Assembly (NCBI GenBank): GCA_011525755.1
Contig: WYBS01000005.1
Span: 1 to 49,421 of the forward strand
From: Planctomycetaceae bacterium
GTDB lineage: Bacteria > Planctomycetota > PLA2
DNA length: 49,421 nt
Direction: 5' to 3'
Shown: positions 39,654 to 47,487 of the stretch, piece by piece
Layout of the letters: each line of letters begins with the position of its first letter
Numbering within the stretch: the first letter of the stretch is position 1
The notes under the pieces: generated by a model
Database searches by the model: none
What the model was told of the DNA's origin: nothing
What the model saw: the letters and a program-made list of their open reading frames with translations, nothing else
Position numbers and translations under genes: made by a program

Positions 39654-40364
39654 GTGCGCGCCCTCGGGAGCGTCCTTTCGGCGGCGCTCCTCGCCGCGTG
39701 CGGCTCCGACGGCGACCCTCCGGTCGCGCCCGCCGGGTATGCCGCGCTCCGCGCCGCGATGGTCGAGAAGATCGTCACGAGCGGCGTCCAGGACCCGCGC
39801 GTCCTCGAGGCGATGCGGAAGGTGCCGCGGCACGAGTTCGTGCCCGAGGCGGAGCGCCGGCACGCGTACGAGGACCGGCCGCTGCCGATCGGCCATGGCC
39901 AGACGATCAGCCAGCCGCACATCGTGGCGATCATGGCCGAGGTCGCGGAGATCGGCCCCGGGGCGAAGGTCCTCGAGATCGGGACGGGCTCGGGCTACGG
40001 CGCGGCGGTGCTGGCGGAGCTCGCCGCGGAGGTCTATACGATCGAGATCGTCGAGCCGCTCGCCGAGGACGCGGCGGCGACGCTCGCGCGCGTCGGCTAC
40101 CGGAACGTCCACGTGCGCGCGGGCGACGGGTACCGCGGCTGGCCGGAGGAGGCGCCCTTCGACGCGATCCTCGTGACCGCCGCGCCGCCGGAGGTCCCCG
40201 GACCCCTCAAGGATCAACTCAAGGTGGGCGGCCGCCTCGTCGTGCCCGTCGGCACGCGTACGCAGTACCTGCGCGTCGTCACGCGGACGCCCGAGGGTTT
40301 CGTCGAGGACCCGCAGCTCGAGGTGCGCTTCGTGCCCATGGCCGGCGAGGCGCAGGACCGCTGA
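39654..40364 (+). CDS. pcm: Protein-L-isoaspartate O-methyltransferase, lipoprotein form
   Basis: 236 residues from a GTG with AAGGGG 5 bases upstream. The N-terminus VRALGSVLSAALLAACGSDG is a lipoprotein signal with lipobox LAAC (Cys 16), which cytosolic PIMT lacks. The enzyme body is complete: VPRHEFVPEAERRHAYEDRP, LPIGHGQTISQPHIVAIMAE, the SAM site KVLEIGTGSGYGAAVLAEL, and FDAILVTAAPPEVP. It methylates isoaspartyl residues in damaged proteins so that they can revert to aspartate. An exported copy is puzzling because SAM is cytoplasmic, although signal-peptide-bearing PIMTs are known in other bacteria. It converges with the HEAT gene. Confidence 0.83.
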   Translation: MRALGSVLSAALLAACGSDGDPPVAPAGYAALRAAMVEKIVTSGVQDPRVLEAMRKVPRHEFVPEAERRHAYEDRPLPIGHGQTISQPHIVAIMAEVAEIGPGAKVLEIGTGSGYGAAVLAELAAEVYTIEIVEPLAEDAAATLARVGYRNVHVRAGDGYRGWPEEAPFDAILVTAAPPEVPGPLKDQLKVGGRLVVPVGTRTQYLRVVTRTPEGFVEDPQLEVRFVPMAGEAQDR

Positions 40365-40371
40365 GCGGGGA

Positions 40372-41262
40372 TCAACGGGGGGGCGCGGGGGCCGCGTACT
40401 CCGGCCGGATCTTCGCGATCGCGATCCTCGCCTGGGCGCGCAGCTCCTCGTCGCCCGCGCGCTCGGCCGTGCGCAGCGCCGGGATCGCGGCGCCCGCGGC
40501 GGCGCCGAAGTCGCCGAGCAGGATCGCCGCCTCGAGGCGCACGTCGTCGTCGCGCGACTGGAGGCTCGCGATGAGGGCCCAGACCGCGGCGTCGGTGTGC
40601 TCCCCGATCGCGAGGAGGGCGGCGGCGGACGCGAGGGTGAGGTTGGCGTCGTCGCGGTGGAGTTCGTCGCGGAGCGCATGGGCGACGGGCCGCGCGCGGC
40701 GGCCGAAGCGCGCGAACGCCTCCGCGATGGAGCAGCCGACGGCGCCGCCCTCCCGGGTGAAGATCTCCTGGAGCGCCTCGAGGCAGCGTTCGTCCCCGAT
40801 CTCGCCCAGCGCCCAGACCGCGCGCTGCCGGACGTTCTCGCCTTCGCCCTTCGCGATCGCGAGGAGAGCCGGCACCGCGTCGCGCGCATCCGCGCCCATC
40901 GTCCCCAGCGCGAGGCACGCGGACTGCCGCACGCGGGCGTCGCCGCGCTCGATGGCGTCGAGGAGGCCCTTGACCGCGACGCCCCCGATCGCGCCGAGCG
41001 TGTCGGCCGCCTGCGCGGCGACGTCGCCGTCGTCGTCCCGGAGCGCGTCGAGCAGCGCCGGCGCCGCGGGTGCGGCGGCGGGGCCGATCCCCTCGAGCAC
41101 GAACATCGCGTCGACGCGGAGGCGCGCATCTCCCTTCGCGACCGCGTCGGAGAGCGCGGGCACGGCGGCGGCGATGGCGGGCCCGCGGCGACGCAGCTCG
41201 TCCCGCGCGTCCTCGTCCCCGCGCCAGAGGCGCTCGAGCAACTCGTTCAGGTTCAAGGCCAT
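40372..41262 (-). CDS. Cytoplasmic HEAT-repeat protein
   Basis: 296 residues of nearly continuous HEAT repeats of about 30 residues: VRQSACLALGTMGADARDAV, VRQRAVWALGEIGD, VRLEAAILLGDFGAAAGAAI. No signal peptide and no catalytic motif; probably a protein-binding scaffold. The ATG at 41260-41262 begins MALNLNELLERLWRG; longer upstream reading is low-complexity. The last residues (AAPAPPR) are coded by a G/C-run region. No clear promoter box is seen at leaderless spacing. Confidence 0.7.
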   Translation of the reverse strand: MALNLNELLERLWRGDEDARDELRRRGPAIAAAVPALSDAVAKGDARLRVDAMFVLEGIGPAAAPAAPALLDALRDDDGDVAAQAADTLGAIGGVAVKGLLDAIERGDARVRQSACLALGTMGADARDAVPALLAIAKGEGENVRQRAVWALGEIGDERCLEALQEIFTREGGAVGCSIAEAFARFGRRARPVAHALRDELHRDDANLTLASAAALLAIGEHTDAAVWALIASLQSRDDDVRLEAAILLGDFGAAAGAAIPALRTAERAGDEELRAQARIAIAKIRPEYAAPAPPR

Positions 41263-41319
41263 CAAGGTACTCGGCGGGTGCGGACAGACCCTGTTCCGGG
41301 GCCGCCCTCCGGCGGCGGC

Positions 41320-41335
41320 GCGGCACGCGTGCCGC
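41320..41335. promoter_or_regulatory. 16-base perfect palindrome between the pseudo-HtrA and HEAT genes
   Basis: GCGGCACGCGTGCCGC. It lies between two minus-strand genes, 58 bases upstream of the HEAT gene start and 58 bases after the stop of the pseudo-HtrA gene. It may be a terminator stem or an operator. The rest of this 131-base gap holds nothing clear. Confidence 0.35.
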
Positions 41336-41393
41336 ACCCGGCCGCCCTAACCCGTTGCCCGACTTCGACTTCCACCCGCGGTTTCCGTGAAGG

Positions 41394-43163
41394 TCACGGT
41401 TCGGAAAAGGTCACGGGGAGGTCGGTCTCCGTGGCGGCGCGGCGGACGCGGACGGTCGTCTTGTCGCCGGCCGAGAAGCCCGCCATCGTCATGCGCAGGT
41501 CGCGCGTCGTGCGGATCCCCTTGCCGCCGATCGAGAGGATCACGTCGCCCTTCGCGATGCCCGCCTGCTGTGCCGCGGTCGGCTGCCCCAGCGTGTTCTT
41601 CTCGGTCACGTTCACGACCTCGAGGCCCTCGGCCGTCTCGGCCGTCCCGACGCCGAGGAACGCCGGCTTGAGCACGCCGCCTTTCTCGAGCCTCGGGAGG
41701 ATCCGCGCGATGACCGCCCACGGCACCGCGAAGCCGAGCCCGGCGTTCCCCGCGTACGCGCCCCGCGCCCGCGTCAGGTAGCCCTGCGGGTTCGTGTCGT
41801 CGACGTCCGCGAGGATGCCGAGGAGACGGCCGTCGACATCCACGAGCGGGCCGCCCCGGTTCGCCTCCGAGACGGCCGCGTCGGTGGCGAGCGCCTCGAA
41901 CGCCGGGTGGATCCCCGAGAGCGCGCCCGTGCGCGACACGATCCCGAAGGTGAGCTGGGGCGTCTCCCCGGTGGGCCGCATGTGCGGGTATCCGAGCGCG
42001 ACCGCGAGCCGGCCGGCGCGGATCTCCGCTTCCGGCACGGGCTCGAGCGTCCTCATCCCGGTGAGCTCGATCTTCAGGAGCGCGAGGCGCAGGCGCTCGT
42101 CGCTGCCGAGCAGCTTCGCCGGAAACGACTGCCCGTCCGCGAGGTCCACGACGAGAGGCCGGCTCGCCTTCGGCCAGCCGGTGATCCGGAGCGGGCAGAG
42201 GATGAGGCCGTCCTCGCGCACGACGAGGCCCGAGGAGCGGTCGTAGGCCTTCTGCGCGCCGGGGACCCTTCGGGGCGGCGGCGGACCGGGCGGCGGCTTG
42301 GCCGGCCCGGGCTGCGGCTCCGCCGGGGGTTCCGCGGACACCTCCCGTTCGCCCTCGAGGGGCATGGCGCGGACGGCGACGAGCGCGTGTACGGCGCGCC
42401 TCGCGGCATCCGCGAGCACCTTCCCGAGATCGTCGTCGACCCGGTTCGCGACCCGGCGGGGGGGCGGGAGCCGGCCGACCACCTTCGAGCCCTTCCCGTC
42501 CCTCGACTGGTACGCGGCGCGGATCGCGTCGTAGGGCACGACGACGGTCTGGCCGCCGTCGGGCGTGATCGCGTTCGCGGCGATCCCGACGAGGTCGCCG
42601 GTGAGGTCGACGACCGGCGCGCCGATCGAGCCCGGGTTCACGAGCGCGCTCGTGTGGAACGCGCGCACGGCACCGCGCTCGCGCGACACCGCCGAGACGA
42701 CGCCGAGGGAGAGCGTGGGCGTGCTCTCGCGCCCCTGCCCGAACGCGTTCCCGACGAGCAGCACCCACATGCCCTCGTGGATGTCCTCCGACCGCGACGG
42801 CGACAGCGCCTTCACGCCCGCCGCCGAGTCGGCCTTGTAGAGGACGGTATCCGTCTTCTCGTCCTCGTCGAGGAGCGACGCCTCGAGCGTCGAGCCCTTC
42901 CCCGGCAGCCGGATCGAGAGCGACGGCGGGATCCGCCCGTCGCGGACGAGCGGGGATCGCGCGGTGAGCACGACGCTCGGAGCGATCACGACGCCGGTCA
43001 GGTCGAGGTCGCGCGGGTCGGGCGTGATCACGGTGACGACCGCGGGGCGCGCGAGCTCCGCGGCCCGCTTCACCGCGCCTTCCGCGACCGCGAGCTCGCC
43101 CGCCCGCGGCGCGGAGCAGAGGAGGAGGAGGAGGGCGGGCCCCCGGAGCCCCCCTCGGTTCAC
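41394..43163 (-). CDS. Secreted tandem trypsin-like pseudoprotease with C-terminal PDZ
   Basis: 589 residues. A signal peptide (with one exact 15-mer copy in its first codons) precedes two HtrA-type chymotrypsin domains (about 35-225 and 305-475), a Pro-rich linker (about 280-300), and a PDZ domain (about 480-585). Both catalytic serines are lost: NPGSIGAP (residues 176-183) and EANRGGPL (433-440) replace NPGNSGGP, putting Ile 180 and Arg 436 at the serine position. The histidine sites are also changed (LTARS, Ser 70; ILCPLR). It should bind but not cleave proteins. Its GTG overlaps the stop of the intact protease, so the two are made together; it may regulate or assist that enzyme. Confidence 0.8.
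   Translation of the reverse strand: MNRGGLRGPALLLLLCSAPRAGELAVAEGAVKRAAELARPAVVTVITPDPRDLDLTGVVIAPSVVLTARSPLVRDGRIPPSLSIRLPGKGSTLEASLLDEDEKTDTVLYKADSAAGVKALSPSRSEDIHEGMWVLLVGNAFGQGRESTPTLSLGVVSAVSRERGAVRAFHTSALVNPGSIGAPVVDLTGDLVGIAANAITPDGGQTVVVPYDAIRAAYQSRDGKGSKVVGRLPPPRRVANRVDDDLGKVLADAARRAVHALVAVRAMPLEGEREVSAEPPAEPQPGPAKPPPGPPPPRRVPGAQKAYDRSSGLVVREDGLILCPLRITGWPKASRPLVVDLADGQSFPAKLLGSDERLRLALLKIELTGMRTLEPVPEAEIRAGRLAVALGYPHMRPTGETPQLTFGIVSRTGALSGIHPAFEALATDAAVSEANRGGPLVDVDGRLLGILADVDDTNPQGYLTRARGAYAGNAGLGFAVPWAVIARILPRLEKGGVLKPAFLGVGTAETAEGLEVVNVTEKNTLGQPTAAQQAGIAKGDVILSIGGKGIRTTRDLRMTMAGFSAGDKTTVRVRRAATETDLPVTFSEP
43139..43153 (-). repeat. Dispersed 15-mer GGGGGCTCCGGGGGC, exact copy
   Basis: Exact copy on the minus strand in codons 4-9 of the pseudo-HtrA gene, within its signal peptide. 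Confidence 0.7.
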
Positions 43164-44518
43164 TTCTCGACCCCCGCCGCCTCGGCGACGCCGCTCAGGA
43201 CGACCAGGACCTCGCGCTTCTTCCCTTCGCGCTCGAAGGCGACCTTCACCTTCGTCCCGGGCGGGAGCGTCGCGAGGCACGCCACGAGGTCCTTCGCCGT
43301 CGGGACGTCGGTCTTCTCGACGCGCAGGAGGAGGTCGCCCCCGAGGAGCTTCGCGCGGTCCGCGGCCGCGCCGGGGACGACCCGCGCGAGCCGCACGCCC
43401 GTGCGCTCCTCGGACCACTCGGCGCCGAGGAACCCGCGCTCCGCGAGCGGCAGCGGCCCCTGCGGCGCGGCCTTGCCGACCGACTCCTTCCAGTCCGCGA
43501 ACGAGGCGAGCCTGAACTTCGCGGTCTTCACGTTGCGGCTGCGGCGGTAGGTGAGCGAGACGACCGTCTTCTCCGGCAGCCTCCCCATCGCGTTCACGAA
43601 GTCGGTGCGGTTCCTCACGGTCTCGCCCTTCACCTTCGTGATCACGTCGTTCGCGCGGAGTCCCGCCTCGTCCGCGGGCGAGCCGCCCTGGACGCCCGTG
43701 ACGCGCGCGCCGCTCTCGTCCGGCGTCGAGTCGACCGCGAGGCCGTGGAACCCGTAGCCCGTGGTCTCGCCCTCCTTCAGGAGCGTCTTCATGAAGAGGC
43801 GGACCTGGTCGACGGGGATCGCGAAGCCGACGCCCGAATTGGATCGTCCCTGCCGCGAGTTCATGAGGCCGTTGATACCGAGGAAGTGCCCGTCCATGTC
43901 GAAGAGGGGGCCGCCGCTGTTGCCGGGGTTGATCTCCGCGTCGGTCTGGATGACGTCGACGTAGAGGAACCCCGTCTCGGCCGCCGCGCGCCCCTTGCCG
44001 GAGACGATCCCGAGCGTCGCCATCGGCACGCCATCGAGCGCATGGCCGTGCGGGTTGCCGAGCGCGAGCACGAAGGTCCCCGGCTCGACGCCCTTCGAGT
44101 CGCCGATGCGCCAGTCGACGAAAGGGAATCGCGTCTCGCCGCCGAGCTTGATGAGCGCGATGTCGCCCTTGACGGCGCCTTGGCTCGTGTCGGCGTGGAG
44201 CTTCGCCGGGTACGTGCCGCCGGGCAGCGCGACGGTCAGGTAGCCGGCGCCCTCGACGACGTGGACGTTCGTGAGCATGAAGCCTTCCGGCGTGACGACG
44301 AGGCCGCTGCCGAGGCTCCGCGGCGCCACGGCGACCTTGCCGGTCTTCTCGTCGAAGAGCGCCATGTAGTTCGTGATCGCGCCGACGGCGGGCGCGACCT
44401 TCGCGATGACGGCCTGCATCTCGCTTTCGAGCGCGCGCACGCGGCTGCGCGCGGCGGCGAGGGGATCCTCCTGCCCGGCCGCAAGGGCGGCGAGGAGGAG
44501 GAGTCCTAGGATCCGCAC
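43160..44518 (-). CDS. Periplasmic serine protease, HtrA/DegP type, two PDZ domains
   Basis: 452 residues from a GTG. Signal peptide (1-15), a short coiled coil, and a trypsin-like domain with an intact triad: His 86 in MLTNVHVVEG, Asp 119 in KGDIALIKL, Ser 201 in INPGNSGGPLFD. Two PDZ domains follow at about 250-335 (GARVTGVQGGSPADEAGL) and 365-445 (GVRLARVVPGAAADRAKL). It degrades or refolds damaged envelope proteins. The downstream pseudoprotease overlaps its stop. A TAAAGT box stands 6 bases before the start. Confidence 0.88.
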   Translation of the reverse strand: MRILGLLLLAALAAGQEDPLAAARSRVRALESEMQAVIAKVAPAVGAITNYMALFDEKTGKVAVAPRSLGSGLVVTPEGFMLTNVHVVEGAGYLTVALPGGTYPAKLHADTSQGAVKGDIALIKLGGETRFPFVDWRIGDSKGVEPGTFVLALGNPHGHALDGVPMATLGIVSGKGRAAAETGFLYVDVIQTDAEINPGNSGGPLFDMDGHFLGINGLMNSRQGRSNSGVGFAIPVDQVRLFMKTLLKEGETTGYGFHGLAVDSTPDESGARVTGVQGGSPADEAGLRANDVITKVKGETVRNRTDFVNAMGRLPEKTVVSLTYRRSRNVKTAKFRLASFADWKESVGKAAPQGPLPLAERGFLGAEWSEERTGVRLARVVPGAAADRAKLLGGDLLLRVEKTDVPTAKDLVACLATLPPGTKVKVAFEREGKKREVLVVLSGVAEAAGVEK

Positions 44519-44524
44519 CCGCCC

Positions 44525-44530
44525 ACTTTA
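44525..44530 (-). promoter_or_regulatory. TAAAGT -10 box for the HtrA operon
   Basis: TAAAGT on the minus strand is followed by 6 bases and the GTG at 44518, predicting a leaderless mRNA. It may overlap a TAGTAA alternative. Confidence 0.45.
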
Positions 44531-44560
44531 CTACGGAGGGGAGGGGGCGCGGGGGAGGGG

Positions 44561-44566
44561 TAGGAT
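44561..44566 (+). promoter_or_regulatory. TAGGAT -10 box for the cyclase-like gene
   Basis: TAGGAT is followed by 10 bases and the ATG at 44577. The G-rich gap could serve as a poor ribosome site, but the leader would be only about 3 bases. Confidence 0.4.
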
Positions 44567-44576
44567 GGGGGGGGCC

Positions 44577-46601
44577 ATGGGATGGCGGGTACCTTGGCTC
44601 CTCGCGTTGCTCTTCGGCGTCGCGCGTGCCGGGGACCCGATCGCGGACCACGACAAGGCGCACGGCCGTCCCGAGCTCGCGCGCGTGGGCACGATCGGCG
44701 ACCGGCCGCCGCCGGAGTCCACGCTCGGCGTCCACGTGCACGCAGACGGCGCGATCCTCGTCGACGGCAGGGAGACGACGCTCGACGGGCTCTCGGGGGC
44801 GCTTCTCGTGCTCCAGGAGACGAAGCGCGAGCCTGCGGTGCTGCTGCGCGCGGACGCGCGGCTGCCGTGGAAGGCGATGCAGTTCCTGCTGGTCCTCTGC
44901 GCCGAGCAGAAGGTCTACCGCGTGTTCCACGCGGTCCTGCCGGAGAAGGGCGACGAGGAGGGTGCCTTCTTCTGGCCGCTGCCCCGCGCCATCGGCCCCG
45001 CCGAGCCGTCACTCCACGTCGATGTCCTGATCGCCCTGGCCGGTCGCTCGGCGACGCCCGCGCACCTCTACCGCGCCGCCCGCGAGGCGAAGCCGGGCTC
45101 CGTGCAGATCAAGGCCGGCGCGGCGGTTCCCGCGGGGCACGTCCTGCTCGCCGCGGACGCGCTCACGCGCGCGGGCGTGGGCCGCATCTACGCGTACGGC
45201 ACGGACTTGCCTACACGAGCTGAGCGGGCGTCGGACCTGAAGCCGGTGGTCAGGGAGGTCGCGGCGGCCGCGCGCGAGGGGGTTTCCGTGCGCTTCGCGA
45301 GCAAGGATCTCGGAGGGGCCGCGGCGGATCCGATGCCCGCCGTGGAGCGTGTACGCGGCGCGTTCGCGGGGCCTTCCAAGAGCGCCGAGGACGTGGAGGA
45401 GGTGCCGCTCGAGGAGCCCGAGATCCCGCTCGAGGAGCCTGAGCCGGAGATCCCTGAAAGCGATGACGGCGAGCCGTTCTCGGGGCCTTCCAAGAACTCG
45501 GGACGCGGCCCGGGCGGAAGGCGCGTCCTGCGCCAGGGCGTACACCCCGGTCTGGAGACCGTCGAGCTCGCCCTCGCGTGGCTCGCGGCGCACCAGGATG
45601 TCGCGGACGACGGCAAGTGGGACTGCGACGGGTTCATGAAGCACGATCCCGCGGACGACAGGTGCGACGGGGCGGGCGGCGCGCTCAACGACGTCGGCGT
45701 CACGAGCCTCGCCGTCCTCGCGTTCCTCGGCGCGGGCTACACGGACCGCGGCTCCGCGAAGGAGAACCGGTACGCGAAGCACGTCCGCGCCGGAGCGCGC
45801 TACCTCATCGCGTCGCAGGCCGAGGACGGCGCGTTCGGGTCCCGGGCGACGCAGAGCTTCATCTACAACCACGCGATGGCGACGCTCGCGATGTGCGAGC
45901 TCTTCTGGATGACGCGAAACCCGCGCTACAGGAAGCCCGCGCAGGACGGCCTCGACTACCTCGCCGCGGCGCGGAACCCCTTCGAGGGATGGCGCTACCG
46001 GTCCCGCGGCGGCGACAGCGACACGTCGGTCACCGTCTGGTGCCTGATGGCGGTCAAGTCGGGCAAGTACGCGGGTCTCGAGGTGGACCCCGACTGCTTC
46101 GAGGGCGCGCGGGCGTGGATCGACAAGATGACCGATCCCGAGTCGGGTCGCGTCGGCTACCTCGCGCGCGGCGGGCCGTCGTTCCGGCCGAAGGGGATGG
46201 AGGCCCGGTGGCCGGCGTCGCAGACGAACGCCATGACCGCGGCCGCCGTGCTCGGCCGGATCTTCCTCGGCGAGGATCCGAAGGACAGCGAGCTCGTCGC
46301 CAAGGGCGCGCAGCTGTGCGCGGACCAGCCGCCTGTCTGGAACCCGGACACGGGCTCGATCGACATGGACTACTGGTACTTCGGCACCCTCGCGCTCTTC
46401 CAGGTTGGGGGCCGCAAGTGGGACCTCTGGAGCAAGGCGATGGACGCGGCGATCGTCAGGCACCAGCACAAGAAGGGCAGCGGCGCGCGCACCGGCTCCT
46501 TCGATCCGCTCGACCCGTGGGGGCCCGACGGCGGGAGGATCTACGCGACCGCGCTCATGACGATGGCGCTCGAGGTCCATTACCGCTACGACCGGAAGTG
46601 A
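44577..46601 (+). CDS. Secreted ExbD-like and squalene-cyclase-like repeat protein
   Basis: 674 residues. After a signal peptide (1-18) an ExbD/TolR-like domain spans about 45-120 (LGVHVHADGAILVDGRETTL, VLLRADARLPWKAMQFLLVL). A charged, acidic linker (EEVPLEEPEIPLEEPEPEIP, about 275-310) follows. From about 320 come prenyltransferase/squalene-oxidase repeats (VTSLAVLAFLGAGYTD, GARYLIASQAEDGAFG, TSVTVWCLMAVKSGKY, DYWYFGTLALFQVGG). No cyclase DxDD motif is evident, so enzymatic cyclisation is unlikely; an (alpha/alpha) barrel that binds peptide or polymer is more likely. The start was chosen for the signal peptide. It is divergent from the HtrA operon. Confidence 0.75.
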   Translation: MGWRVPWLLALLFGVARAGDPIADHDKAHGRPELARVGTIGDRPPPESTLGVHVHADGAILVDGRETTLDGLSGALLVLQETKREPAVLLRADARLPWKAMQFLLVLCAEQKVYRVFHAVLPEKGDEEGAFFWPLPRAIGPAEPSLHVDVLIALAGRSATPAHLYRAAREAKPGSVQIKAGAAVPAGHVLLAADALTRAGVGRIYAYGTDLPTRAERASDLKPVVREVAAAAREGVSVRFASKDLGGAAADPMPAVERVRGAFAGPSKSAEDVEEVPLEEPEIPLEEPEPEIPESDDGEPFSGPSKNSGRGPGGRRVLRQGVHPGLETVELALAWLAAHQDVADDGKWDCDGFMKHDPADDRCDGAGGALNDVGVTSLAVLAFLGAGYTDRGSAKENRYAKHVRAGARYLIASQAEDGAFGSRATQSFIYNHAMATLAMCELFWMTRNPRYRKPAQDGLDYLAAARNPFEGWRYRSRGGDSDTSVTVWCLMAVKSGKYAGLEVDPDCFEGARAWIDKMTDPESGRVGYLARGGPSFRPKGMEARWPASQTNAMTAAAVLGRIFLGEDPKDSELVAKGAQLCADQPPVWNPDTGSIDMDYWYFGTLALFQVGGRKWDLWSKAMDAAIVRHQHKKGSGARTGSFDPLDPWGPDGGRIYATALMTMALEVHYRYDRK

Positions 46602-46616
46602 CCGATCCGACCCCGC

Positions 46617-47042
46617 CTACAGGGGGTCCTGCCAGGAGAGGCCCTCGAAGCGGGCGAAGTCCTTGTCGGTGCTCCTCAGCTCGGCCCCATGCTCGATGGC
46701 CAGTGCGGCAAGGTGCGCGTCGGTGACGAGGTTCCCCGTCGCCTGCGACGCGACGAGGAGGCGGCGCAGAATGTCCCAATGCCGGGGCCCCGGCTCCAGC
46801 ACCGCGACCATGGGGCGCGCGAGCCAGGAGGCCACGTGCTCGCACGCCTCGCGGAGCGAGAGCGGATGCTCGAATACGCGGTGGTGCGTGCCGATGCGCA
46901 CGAACGCGACGATCGTGCTCCAGGCGAGACGGACCGGGTCCGGCCCCGACAGCTGCTCCTCCCACCACCGCTTCGCCGCCGCATGCCGTGCCGCCTGCGT
47001 GTCGTAGGCGTAGAGCAGGACGTTCGCGTCCACGAGGATCAT
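46617..47042 (-). CDS. vapC: PIN-domain toxin (VapC family)
   Basis: 141 residues. It begins MILVDANVLLYAYD with the first PIN aspartate at residue 5. The other acidic positions lie in NLVTDAHLAALAIEHGAEL and STDKDFARF, as expected for a metal-dependent RNase. VapC toxins cut tRNA or rRNA until bound by the antitoxin. The ATG overlaps the antitoxin stop (ATGA), so the two are made from one mRNA. Confidence 0.88.
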   Translation of the reverse strand: MILVDANVLLYAYDTQAARHAAAKRWWEEQLSGPDPVRLAWSTIVAFVRIGTHHRVFEHPLSLREACEHVASWLARPMVAVLEPGPRHWDILRRLLVASQATGNLVTDAHLAALAIEHGAELRSTDKDFARFEGLSWQDPL

Positions 47043-47287
47043 GCGTGCCCCGGACCGTCCAGCTGCTCCAGAAGCTCGGCGATGTTGTCGATCTGCACGC
47101 CTGGCCGGAGACCCAGGGCGCGCGCCTTGACCACGAACGGCACCTCCGGCCGTTGCAGCCGCTTGATGTTGAGGCCGTCCCGGAGAACGCGATTCACGGC
47201 CTCCTTGAAGCTCTCCCCCGTTCGTCCGCAGAGGTCCTTGAGCTTCGCCGCGACATCGTCGTCGAGGGTCAAGGTGGTGCGTGTCAT
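47039..47287 (-). CDS. vapB: Ribbon-helix-helix antitoxin (VapB family)
   Basis: 82 residues. The N-terminal RHH fold is clear: MTRTTLTLDDDVAAKLKDLC followed by a helix FKEAVNRVLRDGL. The C-terminal half would wrap the toxin. RHH antitoxins bind operator palindromes as dimers and repress their own promoter; overlapping inverted repeats sit exactly on the -35/-10 region upstream. The ATG is 6 bases behind a TAGCAT box, so the mRNA is probably leaderless. Confidence 0.85.
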   Translation of the reverse strand: MTRTTLTLDDDVAAKLKDLCGRTGESFKEAVNRVLRDGLNIKRLQRPEVPFVVKARALGLRPGVQIDNIAELLEQLDGPGHA

Positions 47288-47291
47288 GAGT

Positions 47292-47323
47292 TGATGCTAC
47301 TTGACAAGCATCATGATGTCAAG
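47292..47323 (-). promoter_or_regulatory. vapBC promoter with overlapping operator palindromes
   Basis: On the minus strand: TTGACA (47322-47317), 17 bases, TAGCAT (47299-47294), 6 bases, ATG. Inverted repeats cover it: TGATGCT (47292-47298) with AGCATCA (47307-47313), CTTGACA (47300-47306) with TGTCAAG (47317-47323), and the perfect palindrome CATCATGATG (47309-47318). This is the strongest sigma-70 promoter in the window and is unusually AT-rich for it. Confidence 0.75.
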
Positions 47324-47449
47324 CGTGTCACCTTGGCCCGGCCTCCCGGACCGGCGCGTAGAGCCCGAGCGCGACGCGAACGCGCAGAGGTAGACGAGGC
47401 CGAGCCCCGCGAGGAAGAGGCCGCGGACGCGGACGTGGCCGGGCGTCAC
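47297..47449 (-). pseudogene. N-terminal remnant of a membrane protein, possibly lipase-maturation-factor-like
   Basis: From a GTG (47447-47449) a 50-codon frame reads through RVRGLFLAGLGLVYLCAFAS, a transmembrane start that resembles lipase maturation factor proteins (LFLRGLGLVYLIAF). It then loses similarity and runs into the vapB promoter, ending at a TAG at 47297-47299. In another frame GLYAPVREAGP continues, suggesting a frameshift. Nothing downstream matches the remaining ~500 residues of that family. It may be what is left of a gene truncated when vapBC arrived. The family guess rests on about 16 residues. Confidence 0.35.
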
Positions 47450-47487
47450 CCCGTGATTGGAGAGCGGGCGCAAGGGCGCCGCAAGGG

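Noticed and set aside
44373-44576. Longer N-terminus for the cyclase-like protein
   Set aside because: It would overlap the divergent HtrA gene and its promoter and bury the signal peptide at 44577.
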